Source: Streptomyces sp. YIM 121038
GTDB taxonomy: Bacteria; Actinomycetota; Actinomycetes; Streptomycetales; Streptomycetaceae
Reading direction: 5' to 3'
Assembly: GCF_006088715.1 (NCBI RefSeq)
Contig: NZ_CP030771.1
Location: forward strand, 6,467,501 to 6,531,500
DNA: 64,000 nucleotides
This document shows positions 15,196 through 24,535 of this stretch, piece after piece (the stretch's first letter is position 1; the number at the start of each line of letters is the position of its first letter). The position numbers and the translations under genes are program-made. The notes under the pieces were generated by a model. The model was given only the letters and a program-made list of their open reading frames with translations. It had not been told where the DNA came from and ran no database searches.

Positions 15196-15290
15196 CGTCA
15201 CGGAAGCCCGCCCGTCAGGGAAGCCCGCCCGTCAGGGAAGCCCGCCCGTCAGGGAAGCCCGCCCGTCAGGGAAGCCCCCGCCGGGGAAGC
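15196..15290. repeat. 17-bp tandem repeat, about five copies
   Basis: Unit CGTCAGGGAAGCCCGCC (start 15213, then every 17 bp), with a diverged first copy (CGTCACGGAAG) and a decaying tail of GGGAAGCCCCCGCC units to about 15345. Non-coding, just downstream of the ABC permease gene that ends at 15370. Confidence 0.85.
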
Positions 15291-15369
15291 CCCCCGCCAG
15301 GGAAGCCCCCGCGGCCAGCGAGGCCCAGCCGGTGAAGGCCCCCGGGCCAGGGAAAGGCCCCGCGTCAGG

Positions 15370-16140
15370 TCACGCGTCCCGTCTCTTGAGGAGGGCGTAG
15401 CCGCTCAGGAGGGCCGCCGCCGTCCACGCGAGCATGATGGCGAGGCCGCCCCACGGCCCGTAGGGGGTGTCGTCGTCGAAGGGGGACTTGACCTGCATGA
15501 TCTTGCTGCCGGCCTGGTCGGGCAGGAACCGCCCGACCTTCTTCGTGGCGGACACGTTGCCGAGGATGCTGGAGATCAGGAAGAAGAAGGGCATCAGGAT
15601 GCCGAGGGACAGCATCGGGCTGCGCAGCATGGCGGCCACGCCCATGGAGAACATCGCGATGAGCGTCATATAGAGGCCACCGCCGATGACGGCGCGCAGC
15701 ACCCCGGGATCACCCAGGTGGGCCCGGTGCTCGCCGAGCATCGCCTGGCCGGTGAAGAAGGCGAGGAAACTGGTGGCGATGCCGACGACGAAGGCGAGCA
15801 GCGCCGCCACCGCGACCTTGCTGAAGAGGAACGTGGCGCGCTGCGGGACGGCCGCGAGCGAGGTGCGGATCATGCCGGTGCTGTACTCGTTGGAGACCAC
15901 GAGGACACCGAAGACGATCATTGCGAGCTGGCCGAGCGACATCCCGGCGAAGCTGATGAAGGTCGGGTCGAAGGTGAGCTTGTCGTCGCGGCTGAGGTTG
16001 TCGTAGTCGTTCTTGGACAGGGCGCTGATGAGCATGCCGAGGGCGATCGTGACGACGACCGAGAGGCTCAGCGTCCACACGGTCGACGCCACCGAACGGA
16101 TCTTGGTCCACTCGGACCTCAGGACCTGCGTCGCTGCCAT
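15370..16140 (-). CDS. ABC transporter permease
   Basis: A 256-residue six-helix ABC-2 permease beginning MAATQVLRSEWTKIRSVAST, the same entry helix as the paralogue at 12150, but without the Pro/Gln-rich extension. Shared features include YSTGMIRTSLAAVPQRATF, a long loop, and the end ALLKRRDA. It starts 6 bp after the ATPase gene stop, so it is the second gene of an operon. The two permeases are clearly paralogous and probably arose by local duplication. The substrate is unknown. Confidence 0.9.
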   Translation of the reverse strand: MAATQVLRSEWTKIRSVASTVWTLSLSVVVTIALGMLISALSKNDYDNLSRDDKLTFDPTFISFAGMSLGQLAMIVFGVLVVSNEYSTGMIRTSLAAVPQRATFLFSKVAVAALLAFVVGIATSFLAFFTGQAMLGEHRAHLGDPGVLRAVIGGGLYMTLIAMFSMGVAAMLRSPMLSLGILMPFFFLISSILGNVSATKKVGRFLPDQAGSKIMQVKSPFDDDTPYGPWGGLAIMLAWTAAALLSGYALLKRRDA

Positions 16141-16146
16141 GCGGGG

Positions 16147-17124
16147 TCACTCTCCCTTCGGGCGCGGCTGCCAGCCCTCGCCCCAGCCGGGGCCGCCGGG
16201 CGCCGGGGCCCCCTGGTGGTCGGCGTGCGCGTGGTACTCCACCGACTCGGCGGTGAGCTGCATGAAGGCCTCCTCCAACGAGGCCTGCTGGGGGCTGAGT
16301 TCATGGAGTACGAGGTGGTGCTGGGCGGCCAGTTCGCCGAGCTGCTCGGAGCTCGCGCCGTCCACTTCGAGGGTGCCGTTGCCCGCCTCGACGGTCGTGA
16401 CCCCGGCCTCGTGCAGCACGTCCAGGAGGCGTTCGCGCTGCGGTGAGCGCAGCCGTACGTACGACCGGGAGTTGTCGCGGATGAAGTCCGCCATCGAGGT
16501 GTCGGCGAGGAGGCGGCCCTGGCCGATGACCACCAGGTGCTCGGCGGTGAGCGCCATCTCGCTCATCAGGTGCGAGGAGACGAAGACCGTACGGCCCTGG
16601 GCGGCGAGGGACTTCATCAGGTTCCGGATCCAGTGGATGCCCTCGGGGTCGAGGCCGTTGACCGGCTCGTCGAACATCAGGATCTCGGGGTCGCCGAGCA
16701 GCGCGCCCGCGATGCCGAGCCGCTGGCCCATGCCGAGCGAGAAGCCCTTGGCCTTCTTCCTGGCCACGGCCGTGAGGCCCACGGTGTCCAGGACCTCGTG
16801 CACGCGCGAGCGCGGGATGCCGTTGGACTGCGCCAGACACAGCAGGTGGTTGAAGGCGCTGCGACCGCCGTGCATGGCCTTGGCGTCCAGGAGCGCGCCG
16901 ATGTAGGTGAGCGGGTCCTTCAGCTGCGCGTAGTGCTTGCCGTCGATGCGTACGTCGCCCGCGGTGGGGTTGTCGAGGCCCAGCATCATCCGCATGGTCG
17001 TGGACTTGCCCGCGCCGTTCGGCCCGAGGAAGCCCGTGACGAGACCCGGTCTGACGGTGAAGGTGAGGCTGTCGACCGCCACCTTCTCGCCGTACCGCTT
17101 GGTCAGCCCTTCGAGCTCGATCAC
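16147..17124 (-). CDS. ABC transporter ATP-binding protein
   Basis: A 325-residue ATPase, paralogous to 13169-14341. Walker A GPNGAGKST, signature region KGFSLGMGQRLGIAGALLGD, Walker B LMFDEPVNGLDPEG and the SSHLMSEM switch are intact. The C-terminal ~100 residues after the ATPase core are a regulatory extension (ending GEGWQPRPKGE) as in its paralogue, but with a shorter Pro-rich part. I chose GTG 17124 (VIELEGLTKRYGE), preceded by GAGGTGG at good spacing, over a GTG 21 bases upstream. Operon with the permease at 15370. Confidence 0.92.
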   Translation of the reverse strand: MIELEGLTKRYGEKVAVDSLTFTVRPGLVTGFLGPNGAGKSTTMRMMLGLDNPTAGDVRIDGKHYAQLKDPLTYIGALLDAKAMHGGRSAFNHLLCLAQSNGIPRSRVHEVLDTVGLTAVARKKAKGFSLGMGQRLGIAGALLGDPEILMFDEPVNGLDPEGIHWIRNLMKSLAAQGRTVFVSSHLMSEMALTAEHLVVIGQGRLLADTSMADFIRDNSRSYVRLRSPQRERLLDVLHEAGVTTVEAGNGTLEVDGASSEQLGELAAQHHLVLHELSPQQASLEEAFMQLTAESVEYHAHADHQGAPAPGGPGWGEGWQPRPKGE

Positions 17125-17179
17125 GCCGCCACCTCGATCACGCACGGAACCCGATCACGTCGACACGCTAAAACGGGAC

Positions 17180-17214
17180 GGAGCCCCCTGCCACTCGAGG
17201 TGGCAGGGGGCTCC
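17180..17214. terminator. terminator downstream of filP
   Basis: A perfect 15-bp stem (GGAGCCCCCTGCCAC with its complement) around a TCGAG loop, 33 bp after the filP stop. Confidence 0.92.
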
Positions 17215-17247
17215 ATCGCGTTCACCCCGTGGTTGCTCTTATCCGCG

Positions 17248-18183
17248 TCAGCGGCTCTGCTGTGCCGGAACCCCCCGCGAGATCGGCTCGTCCTCGGTGG
17301 GCGTGCTCGCCGCGGCCACGGCGGCACCGGTGAGCGTCGCGAGCATCTCGCGGACGTTCGTCAGCTGGGCGTTGATGGAGTCGCGGCGGTTGGTCAGCGC
17401 CGCGAGCTCGCGCTCGGACTCGCTGCGGATGCGGTCCGCCTTGGCGTTCGCGTCCGCGACGATGTCCTCGGCCTGGCGCTGCGCGGTCTCCACCGTCTGG
17501 CGGGCGCGGCGCTCCGCGTCGGTGCGCAGCTTCTCGGCCTCCAGGCGCAGCTGCTCCGCGCGGTGCTCGATCTCCGCGAGGCGCTTCTCGGCCTTGGCCT
17601 GGCGCGAGGCCAGGTCGCGCTCGGACTGGTCGCGCCGCTTGGCGAGGTTCGTCTCGAAGTCGGCGGCCGCCTGGGCGGCCTTGGCGCGGGTCTCCTCGAA
17701 GAGGGCGTCCGCCTCCTCGCGCTTGGACTGCGCGTCCTTCTGCGCCTCGGCACGCAGCGCGTTCGCCTCGCCCTTGGCCTTCTCGACGATGCGGACGCCC
17801 TCGTCCTCGGCCTTCGCCTTGCGCTCGGCGGCGAACGACTCGGCGTCGTTACGCACCTGCTGGGCGGCCGACTCGGCCAGCTCGCGGTGCTGTTCGGCCG
17901 CGCGCCGGGCCTCCTCGCGCAGGTCCTTCGCCTCTTCCTCGGCGAGGCGCAGGATCTTCTCGACGCGGGCCCCGAGCCCGGCGTACGACGGCTCGGCGTC
18001 GGCGACCTGGGCCTGGGCGTTCTGCGTTTCGAGGTGGAGTTCCTCGATGCGCTTTTCCAGAGCAGTGATTCGGGTGAGAGCGGAGTCTCGGTCGGAGACG
18101 AGCTTGGAGATACGTTCGTCCACCTGAGCGCGGTCGTACCCACGCCGCACAAGCTCGAAGCCGTAGGGGGAAGTGTCGCTCAT
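17248..18183 (-). CDS. filP: FilP, intermediate-filament-like coiled-coil protein
   Basis: A 311-residue protein recognised from its start MSDTSPYGFELVRRGYDRAQ, its coiled-coil composition and its place next to scy. Residues ~25-280 are almost continuous heptad/hendecad coiled coil rich in Ala, Glu, Arg and Lys, with no proline; a short tail follows (TEDEPISRGVPAQQSR). In S. coelicolor FilP forms cytoskeletal networks below growing tips, interacts with DivIVA and Scy, and stiffens hyphae. The in-frame region upstream of ATG 18183 is not conserved in style. It follows scy on the same strand after 183 bp, enough for its own promoter. Confidence 0.93.
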   Translation of the reverse strand: MSDTSPYGFELVRRGYDRAQVDERISKLVSDRDSALTRITALEKRIEELHLETQNAQAQVADAEPSYAGLGARVEKILRLAEEEAKDLREEARRAAEQHRELAESAAQQVRNDAESFAAERKAKAEDEGVRIVEKAKGEANALRAEAQKDAQSKREEADALFEETRAKAAQAAADFETNLAKRRDQSERDLASRQAKAEKRLAEIEHRAEQLRLEAEKLRTDAERRARQTVETAQRQAEDIVADANAKADRIRSESERELAALTNRRDSINAQLTNVREMLATLTGAAVAAASTPTEDEPISRGVPAQQSR

Positions 18184-18366
18184 GGGGTTCCTGTCGAATG
18201 AGACCGGGTGAGGTGATAGAGGGAATCCTAGGGGGCGTTGCGGCGTGTCATCGAGCGTATGCCCGTTTGATCTGGAGAATGACACCCCTTTTGAGTGGCT
18301 AACCGGCAGAGCGCTTGCCAGCGACAGGGCCGAAGGTCCCGGCCCAGCACGGAAAGGCCTCCGTGG

Positions 18367-21300
18367 CTAGCCCTCTGACTGCTTGCCACCCGAACGTGTA
18401 GCCCCCGCTGCGGCCCCCGCCTTGACGCCCGCGTCCTTGCCGCCGCCCTGTGGGGCCTCAAACGATTCCAACGCCTCGAGCACGTCCTGGACACGGGAGA
18501 TCTCCGCATTGATGTCCGCGCGACGCCGGACGAGGACCTCCAGTTCGCGCTTGCCCTCGTCGACCGTGCGCTCGGCCTCGGCCCGCGCCTCGGCGTGGAT
18601 CCGCTCGCCCTCGCGCACCAGCTCGGCCTTCTTCTGCTCGGCCTCCTTCAGCAGCCCCTCGGCCTTCTTCACCGCCGCGATACGCACCTTGCTCGCCTCG
18701 GAGTTGGCGTCCGACATCAGCTCCTCGGACTTCGCCTTCGCCTCGGCCAGCTGCTCCTCGGCGGCCTTCACCAGGGCGTCGCAGCGCTCGCCCGCCGACT
18801 TCATGGCCTCGGCCGACTCGCGCCGGGCCCGCTCGTGCAGCTCCTCGATCTCCGTCGTGACGCGGCTGCGGTGCTCCTCGGAGCGCTCCCTTATCGCGGT
18901 GGCGTCCCGGCGCGCGCCGACGAGCAGCTCGTCGGCGTCCGTACGCGACTTCTCCACCAGCGTGTTGCCCTCGACCGTGGCCTCGGCGACGATCCGCTCG
19001 GCCTCCTTGCGGGCCGCGCCGACCATCGCGTCCGCCTGCGTCTCGGCGTCCGTCGTCGCCTTGAGCGCCTTCTCCTGGGCGTCCGCGGTCAGCTTCTCGG
19101 CCTCGGCCGCGGCCTCGGTGATGAGCGTGTCGACCTGCTCCGCGGCTTCCGTACGCCGCTTGTTGGCGGCCTGGCGCGCCTCGTCCAGGGTGCGCTCGGC
19201 CTCCGCGCGCGCCTCGCTCAGCGTCCGCTCGGCCTCGGCCTGCGCCTCCTGCTTGACGCGCTCCGACTCCGTGCGGATCCGCTCGGCGTGCTGCTGCGCG
19301 GAGCCGACGGTCTCGGCCGCCTCGGCGCGCAGCCGCTCGGCGTCGCCGGTCGCGTCCGAGATCAGTCGCTCGGCCGCGGCCACCGCCTCGGCGCGCACCC
19401 GCTCCGCCTCGGCGGCCGTCTCCGTGGTGAGGCGTTCGGCTTCGGTGATCGCCTCGGTGCGCACCCGCTCGGCCTCGGCGGCGGTCTCGGTGGTGAGGCG
19501 CTCGGCCGCGGCGACGGACTCCGCGCGCACGCGCTCGGCTTCGGCGGCCGTCTCCGTGGTGAGGCGTTCGGCTTCGGTGATCGCCTCGGTGCGCACCCGC
19601 TCGGCCTCGGCGGCCGTCTCGGTGGTGAGGCGCTCGGCCTCGCTGCGGGCCTCGCCGATCAGCGTGTCCGCCTGGTTCGCGGCGTCACCGCGGATGCGGT
19701 TGGCGTCCTCGCGGGCGTCGGCGCGGGTGCGGGCGGCGTCCTGGTCGGCCTGCGCGATGGTGTCCGAGGCCTCCGTGCGCACCCGCTGGGCGTGCTCGGC
19801 GGCGTCGGAGCGCATCCGGTCGGCCTCGGCGATCGCCTCCGCGACGGTGTGCTCGGCGAGCGCCTTGGCGGCCTCCGCCGCCTCGGCGGACTCCCGCCGC
19901 GTACGGCTCGCGTCCTCACCGGCGCGCTCCCGCTCGGCGTACGCGTCGGCGCGGACGCGGTCCGCCTCCTCCTGCGCCTCGGTACGGGTGCGCTCCGCCG
20001 CGTGCTCGGCGGCCGAGCGCAGGCCCGTGATCTCCTCCTGGGCCTGCTCGTGCAGACCGGCCACGGAGTCCCGTACGGACTGGGCCTGCTGCTCGGCGGC
20101 GGACACCAGCTCCGTGGCGCGCGCCTCGGCCTCCTCGGCCAGGCGGTGCGCCTCGGCGTCGGCCTCCTCCACGCGCTTGCGCGCCGCGGCGAGCAGCTCC
20201 TCGCTCTGCTCGCGGGCCCGCTCCCGCTCCTGGTCGGCCTCCGCACGCGCGTTGCCGAGCGTCTCCTCGGCCTCGCGGCGGCGCCGGGCCGCCTCCTCCT
20301 GCGCGGCCGCGAGCGCCTCGGCGGCCTCGGTCGCGACGCGCTCGGCGGCGGCCGCCGCCTCCGCGCGCACCCGGTCCGCGGTCTCCTGCGCCTCCGTCCT
20401 GAGGCGCTCCGCCTCGGCGGCGGCCTCGGAGCGCAGGCGCACCGCGATGGCCTCGCCCTCGGCGCGCGCCTGCGAGGCGTCCGCCGCGGCCTCGTCGCGC
20501 AGCCGCTCGGCCTCGGCCTCGGCCTGCGACTGGAGGGTGCGGACGCGCTCGGCGGCCTCCGTGCGCTGCCGCTCGGTCTCCTCGGCGGCCTCGCGCCGCA
20601 TCAGCTCGGCGTCCGCGCGCGCCTCGGTCAGCGTCCGCTCGGCCGCGGTGAGCTTGTCGTCGGCCTCCGTCCGCAGCCGGGTCAGCTCCGCCTCGGCCTC
20701 GGCCGTGCGGGCCGCGACGGCGCGCTCGGCCTCCTCGCGCAGCTCCCGCGCGACCGCCTCCGCCTCGGCCTTGACGGCCTCGGCCTGTTCGTCGACCTCC
20801 GTGCGGTGCCGCTCGGCCTCCGCGCGGGTGCGCTCCAGGGTCTCCTCGGCCTGCTGGCGCAGGGACGTGGCGCGCTCGACGGCCTCGGAGCGGACCCGCT
20901 CGGCCTCGGCGGTCGCGGACTGGCGGGCCTCGGCGGCGTCCGCCTTGGCCTTGGTCAGCAGCTCCTCGGCGGACCGGGCCGCCTCCTCGATCTGCTGGAC
21001 GGCCTCGCGCCGCGCCTCGCCGCGGATCTTCTCGCCCTCGGCGACCGCGTCGGCCCGCAGCTGCTCGGCCTCGCCGCGCAGCCGGCGCGCCTCCTCCTGG
21101 AGCTCGACGGTCTTGGCGCGGTACTCCTTGGTGTCGTCCTTCGCCGCGCCCTTGAGCTGCTCGGCGATGTCGTGCGCCTCGCTGCGCAGCCGGTCCGCCT
21201 CGGCCTCGGCCTCGGCGCGGACCCGCTCGGCCTCCTCGGCGGCGGCGCGCGTGGTCGCGGTCGCCTCCTCGGAGGCCTTGGTCAGGACCTCCTCGGCGGT

Positions 21301-22416
21301 CCGCGCGGCCTTCGCGATCTCGGACGCGGTCTCCTCGGCGGTGATCGAGCGGGCCTTCTCGGCGGCCTCCGCGACCAGCTTCTCGGCCTCGGCGGCGGCG
21401 TCCGCCAGCTTCTGCTCGGCCTCCGCCTTGGCGGCCTCGGCCTCCTTCGTGGCCTCGCCGACGAGGCGGGCGACCTGCTCCTTGGCCGTCCGCGTGCGCT
21501 GCTCGCCCGCGGCCTCGGCGGCGGCGAGCTGCTTGGCCGCGGCCTCCTTGGCCCCGGCGACGAGCTTGTCGGACTCGGCGCGCGCCGCGCGCAGGGCGGC
21601 CTCGGCGTCAGCCATGCGCTGCTCGGCGGCCCGGCTCAGCTCGGTGGCCTGGCGGCGCGCCTGGTCGGACTCGGCGGCGGTGGACGAGCGCAGCGCCTCC
21701 GCGTGGTCGGCGGCCTCCTGGGCCTGCGCCGACGCGGCGTTCAGCAGGCGCTCGGCGTCGGTACGGGCCCGGCGCAGGAGCGCTTCGGCCTCCGCGCGGG
21801 CGCTCTCGGCGTCCGCGGCGAGGCGCTGCCGGCCCGCCTCGGCGAGCCGCTCGGTCTCGGCGCGGGCGGCGGCGAGCGCCTGCTCGGCCTCGGCGCGGGA
21901 CTCGTCGAGCAGCCGGCGGGCCTGCTGCTCGCTGCGGGCGCGCAGCTGCTCGGCCCACGCCACGTTCTCGTTGACGTGGGACTCGACGGTCTGGCGGCGT
22001 TCGTTCAGCTCCTGGTCGAGCTGCTGGCGCCGGGAGACGGCCTCCGTGTGCAGCTCGGCCTGGAGCCGGGCCTGCTGCTCGGCGTGCTCCTGGAGGATGC
22101 GCTGCGTCTGGGCGCGGGCCTCGCGCAGCTCGCGCTCGGCGTCGGCGCGCAGCTGCTCGGCCTGGATCTGGGCGTTCCGCAGCAGCTGCTCGGCCTGATA
22201 GCCCATGTCCGCGCTGTCGTAGGCAGGGCGGGACGCGAGGTTGCGGCGCGCCTCGTGCAGCTTGGCGCGCAACACCTCGACCTGGTAGCCGAGGTCCTCG
22301 GCGTGCTGGACGGCCTTCTCCCGGTCGGTCTTCAGCCGGTCCATCTCGGCTTCGAACCGTGAGAGATGGTCGGCCTCAGCCGGTCGTCGGCTGTCCTGGC
22401 TCTCGTAGCCCCGCAC
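18367..22416 (-). CDS. scy: Scy, giant coiled-coil polarity scaffold
   Basis: A 1349-residue protein, near the size of S. coelicolor Scy. After a short head (GYESQDSRRPAEADHLSRFE) and a DivIVA-like start (LGYQVEVLRAKLHEARRNL), residues ~80-1320 are one continuous Ala/Glu/Arg-rich coiled coil with a hendecad-like period. The extreme C-terminus is Gly/Ser/Lys rich. Scy recruits DivIVA and FilP to set up the tip-organising centre and marks new branches; it is cytoplasmic. GTG 22416 was chosen by similarity to the known start MRGYESQ; a TTG at 22446 would add ten residues. It carries an exact internal repeat (19366-19629). Same strand as filP. Confidence 0.94.
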   Translation of the reverse strand: MRGYESQDSRRPAEADHLSRFEAEMDRLKTDREKAVQHAEDLGYQVEVLRAKLHEARRNLASRPAYDSADMGYQAEQLLRNAQIQAEQLRADAERELREARAQTQRILQEHAEQQARLQAELHTEAVSRRQQLDQELNERRQTVESHVNENVAWAEQLRARSEQQARRLLDESRAEAEQALAAARAETERLAEAGRQRLAADAESARAEAEALLRRARTDAERLLNAASAQAQEAADHAEALRSSTAAESDQARRQATELSRAAEQRMADAEAALRAARAESDKLVAGAKEAAAKQLAAAEAAGEQRTRTAKEQVARLVGEATKEAEAAKAEAEQKLADAAAEAEKLVAEAAEKARSITAEETASEIAKAARTAEEVLTKASEEATATTRAAAEEAERVRAEAEAEADRLRSEAHDIAEQLKGAAKDDTKEYRAKTVELQEEARRLRGEAEQLRADAVAEGEKIRGEARREAVQQIEEAARSAEELLTKAKADAAEARQSATAEAERVRSEAVERATSLRQQAEETLERTRAEAERHRTEVDEQAEAVKAEAEAVARELREEAERAVAARTAEAEAELTRLRTEADDKLTAAERTLTEARADAELMRREAAEETERQRTEAAERVRTLQSQAEAEAERLRDEAAADASQARAEGEAIAVRLRSEAAAEAERLRTEAQETADRVRAEAAAAAERVATEAAEALAAAQEEAARRRREAEETLGNARAEADQERERAREQSEELLAAARKRVEEADAEAHRLAEEAEARATELVSAAEQQAQSVRDSVAGLHEQAQEEITGLRSAAEHAAERTRTEAQEEADRVRADAYAERERAGEDASRTRRESAEAAEAAKALAEHTVAEAIAEADRMRSDAAEHAQRVRTEASDTIAQADQDAARTRADAREDANRIRGDAANQADTLIGEARSEAERLTTETAAEAERVRTEAITEAERLTTETAAEAERVRAESVAAAERLTTETAAEAERVRTEAITEAERLTTETAAEAERVRAEAVAAAERLISDATGDAERLRAEAAETVGSAQQHAERIRTESERVKQEAQAEAERTLSEARAEAERTLDEARQAANKRRTEAAEQVDTLITEAAAEAEKLTADAQEKALKATTDAETQADAMVGAARKEAERIVAEATVEGNTLVEKSRTDADELLVGARRDATAIRERSEEHRSRVTTEIEELHERARRESAEAMKSAGERCDALVKAAEEQLAEAKAKSEELMSDANSEASKVRIAAVKKAEGLLKEAEQKKAELVREGERIHAEARAEAERTVDEGKRELEVLVRRRADINAEISRVQDVLEALESFEAPQGGGKDAGVKAGAAAGATRSGGKQSEG
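19366..19629 (-). repeat. four 66-bp repeats inside scy
   Basis: The protein repeats a 22-residue unit four times, alternating LTTETAAEAERVRTEAITEA and LTTETAAEAERVRAEAVAAA types, so a 132-bp block appears duplicated. The DNA is almost identical between copies, indicating recent expansion. Twenty-two residues equal two hendecads, so the coil stays in register. Confidence 0.85.
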
Positions 22417-22626
22417 TGCGCGGTCCCATCCGTCCCCTGGTCGCAAGTCTTAGACGTACGAGCCTCGCCCGTCCCGCGAACGAGGCCCCCGGGGAATGGT
22501 GTCAGATCAACAGCGGAGCTCGGGCTGCTGCCCCGACGCTCGTCCCCCGAAACCCGGACCCCGGCAAGCGACCGCCCATGGTTCGGACGGCCGCCACTAA
22601 CCCTACCGGCCCCGAGTAACGGGAGG

Positions 22627-23067
22627 TCAGTGCTCCGGCTGTTCGGCGGGCGCGGACGTGACGAGTTCGGTGAGGACGCCGTGGCAGTCCTTGGGGTGCA
22701 GGAAAGTGATGCGCGACCCCATCGAACCGATGCGCGGCTGCTCGTACAGAACGCGCACGCCCTTGTCGCGGATGGCCTCCGAGTCGCCGTCGACGTCGGC
22801 GGTGCCGAAGGCGATGTGGTGCACGCCCTCGCCGTTCTTGGCCAGCCACTTGCCGACCGCCGAGTCCTCCCGGATCGGCTCCAGGAGCTGGAGGTAGGAG
22901 GCGCCGCCGTCCGAGGTCTCGTTGATCTTCAGCATGGCCTCGCGCACCCCCTGTTCCTCGTTGACCTCGGTGTGGAACACCTCGAAGCCGTACGTCGCGC
23001 GATAGAACTCGACCGTCGCGTCGAGGTCCTTGCAGGCGATCCCGATGTGATCAATTCGCGTCAGCAT
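22627..23067 (-). CDS. mce: methylmalonyl-CoA epimerase
   Basis: A 146-residue glyoxalase-fold enzyme that interconverts (2S)- and (2R)-methylmalonyl-CoA. The start MLTRIDHIGIACKDLDATVE is characteristic. Candidate metal ligands are His7, Gln60, His84 and Glu134, with spacing close to that of the Propionibacterium enzyme; HPKDCHGVLTELV ends the fold. It is divergent from the thiolase gene, with 148 bp of shared promoter space, and near meaB. It links the propionyl-CoA/methylmalonyl-CoA pools used for polyketide extender units with the B12-dependent mutases. A 180-bp gap separates it from scy. Confidence 0.95.
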   Translation of the reverse strand: MLTRIDHIGIACKDLDATVEFYRATYGFEVFHTEVNEEQGVREAMLKINETSDGGASYLQLLEPIREDSAVGKWLAKNGEGVHHIAFGTADVDGDSEAIRDKGVRVLYEQPRIGSMGSRITFLHPKDCHGVLTELVTSAPAEQPEH

Positions 23068-23215
23068 GGTTCAAGTGCAGCGCCTGCGGCCGTGATTACG
23101 CAACGTGCGCGCGATCACACTCGCCTCCCGGTGACGGGCGCCGTACCGCTCAGTACATTCGAGTAAACCCTCGTTCACATCTCCTCAGCTCGCCAGCTGG
23201 AAGGGGCCGTGCCAC

Positions 23216-24418
23216 ATGTCTGGAACGACCGGAACCACCTCAGTGATCGTCGCGGGCGCGCGCACGCCCATGGGGCGACTGCTCGGCTCACTCAAGTCCT
23301 TCACCGGCGCCGACCTGGGCGGATTCGCGATCAAGGCGGCCCTCGACCGAGCGGGCATCGGCGGCGACCAGGTGCAGTACGTGATCATGGGGCAGGTGCT
23401 TCAGGCCGGGGCGGGGCAGATCCCGGCGCGCCAGGCCGCGGTCAAGGCGGGCATCCCGATGAGCGTCCCCGCACTCACCGTGAACAAGGTGTGCCTCTCC
23501 GGTCTCGACGCCATCGCGCTCGCGGACCAGCTGATCCGCGCCGGTGAGTTCGACGTCGTGGTCGCGGGCGGCCAGGAGTCGATGACCAACGCCCCGCACC
23601 TGCTCCCCAAGTCGCGCGAGGGCCACAAGTACGGCGCGATCGAGATGCTCGACGCGATGGCGTACGACGGCCTCACCGACCCCTTCGAGTCCATCGCCAT
23701 GGGCGAGTCGACCGAGAAGCACAACACCCGTCTCGGCATCCGGCGCCCCGAGCAGGACGAGATCGGCGCCCTGTCGCACCAGCGCGCGGCCGCCGCCCAG
23801 AAGAACGGCGTGTTCGACGCCGAGATCACGCCCGTCGAGGTGCCGCAGCGCAAGGGCGACCCGGTGCTCGTCGCCAAGGACGAGGGCATCCGGGCCGAGA
23901 CCACCGTCGAGACGCTCGGCAAGCTGCGCCCCGCCTTCGGCAGGGACGGCACGATCACGGCGGGCACCGCCTCGCAGATCTCGGACGGCGCCGCGGCCGT
24001 CGTCGTCATGAGCAAGGCCAAGGCCGAGGAGCTCGGCCTCGCGTGGATCGCCGAGATCGGGGCACACGGCAACGTGGCCGGGCCGGACAACTCCCTGCAG
24101 TCCCAGCCGTCCAACGCGATCCTGCACGCCCTGAAGAAGGAGGGCCTGGGCGTCGACGACCTCGACCTCATCGAGATCAACGAGGCGTTCGCGGCCGTCG
24201 CGGTCCAGTCAATGAAGGACCTCGGGGTGTCCACGGAAAAGGTGAACGTCAACGGCGGCGCCATTGCCCTGGGTCACCCGATCGGGATGTCCGGCGCGCG
24301 GCTCGTCCTGCACCTGGCCCTGGAGCTCAAGCGGCGCGGCGGCGGGGTCGGCGCGGCCGCGCTGTGCGGCGGCGGCGGGCAGGGCGACGCGCTCATCCTG
24401 AAGGTCTCCAAGAGCTGA
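23216..24418 (+). CDS. acetyl-CoA C-acetyltransferase (thiolase)
   Basis: A 400-residue biosynthetic-type thiolase making acetoacetyl-CoA from two acetyl-CoA, or the reverse. The nucleophile is Cys93 in [11 protein letters not shown]; His354 lies in [17 protein letters not shown]; Cys384 in [12 protein letters not shown] is the acid/base. The [20 protein letters not shown] region and [19 protein letters not shown] are standard. ATG at 23216 after GGAAGGGG. Upstream of meaB, with a 117-bp gap holding a short repeat. Together with the hydroxybutyryl-CoA dehydrogenase at 4.3 kb it would feed C4 units towards crotonyl/butyryl-CoA and isobutyryl-CoA. Confidence 0.95.
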   Translation: MSGTTGTTSVIVAGARTPMGRLLGSLKSFTGADLGGFAIKAALDRAGIGGDQVQYVIMGQVLQAGAGQIPARQAAVKAGIPMSVPALTVNKVCLSGLDAIALADQLIRAGEFDVVVAGGQESMTNAPHLLPKSREGHKYGAIEMLDAMAYDGLTDPFESIAMGESTEKHNTRLGIRRPEQDEIGALSHQRAAAAQKNGVFDAEITPVEVPQRKGDPVLVAKDEGIRAETTVETLGKLRPAFGRDGTITAGTASQISDGAAAVVVMSKAKAEELGLAWIAEIGAHGNVAGPDNSLQSQPSNAILHALKKEGLGVDDLDLIEINEAFAAVAVQSMKDLGVSTEKVNVNGGAIALGHPIGMSGARLVLHLALELKRRGGGVGAAALCGGGGQGDALILKVSKS

Positions 24419-24441
24419 GGCCCCGGCGCCCTCCTCCGGGA

Positions 24442-24497
24442 TCCCTTCGCATCCCCTTCGCTTCTCTTCGCATCCCTTCGCATCCCCTTCGTGTCTT
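24442..24497. repeat. short tandem repeat of CCTTCGCATCC-like units
   Basis: Four imperfect units (CCTTCGCATCC, CCTTCGCTTCT, CTTCGCATCC, CTTCGCATCC) lie between the thiolase and meaB genes. Function unknown. Confidence 0.6.
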
Positions 24498-24535
24498 CGG
24501 AGACGTCGGAGACGTACGTACGGAACGGAGCCGCA

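Noticed and set aside
15196-15290. 17-bp tandem array considered as a CRISPR or origin iterons
   Set aside because: No spacers, no replication gene nearby, no DnaA-box-like motif.
18383-22362. Two very long open frames (>1250 codons) on the plus strand opposite scy
   Set aside because: They result from the Ala/Glu/Arg codon bias of the coiled coil, which excludes stops in the antisense frames; composition is low complexity with no start signal or domain.
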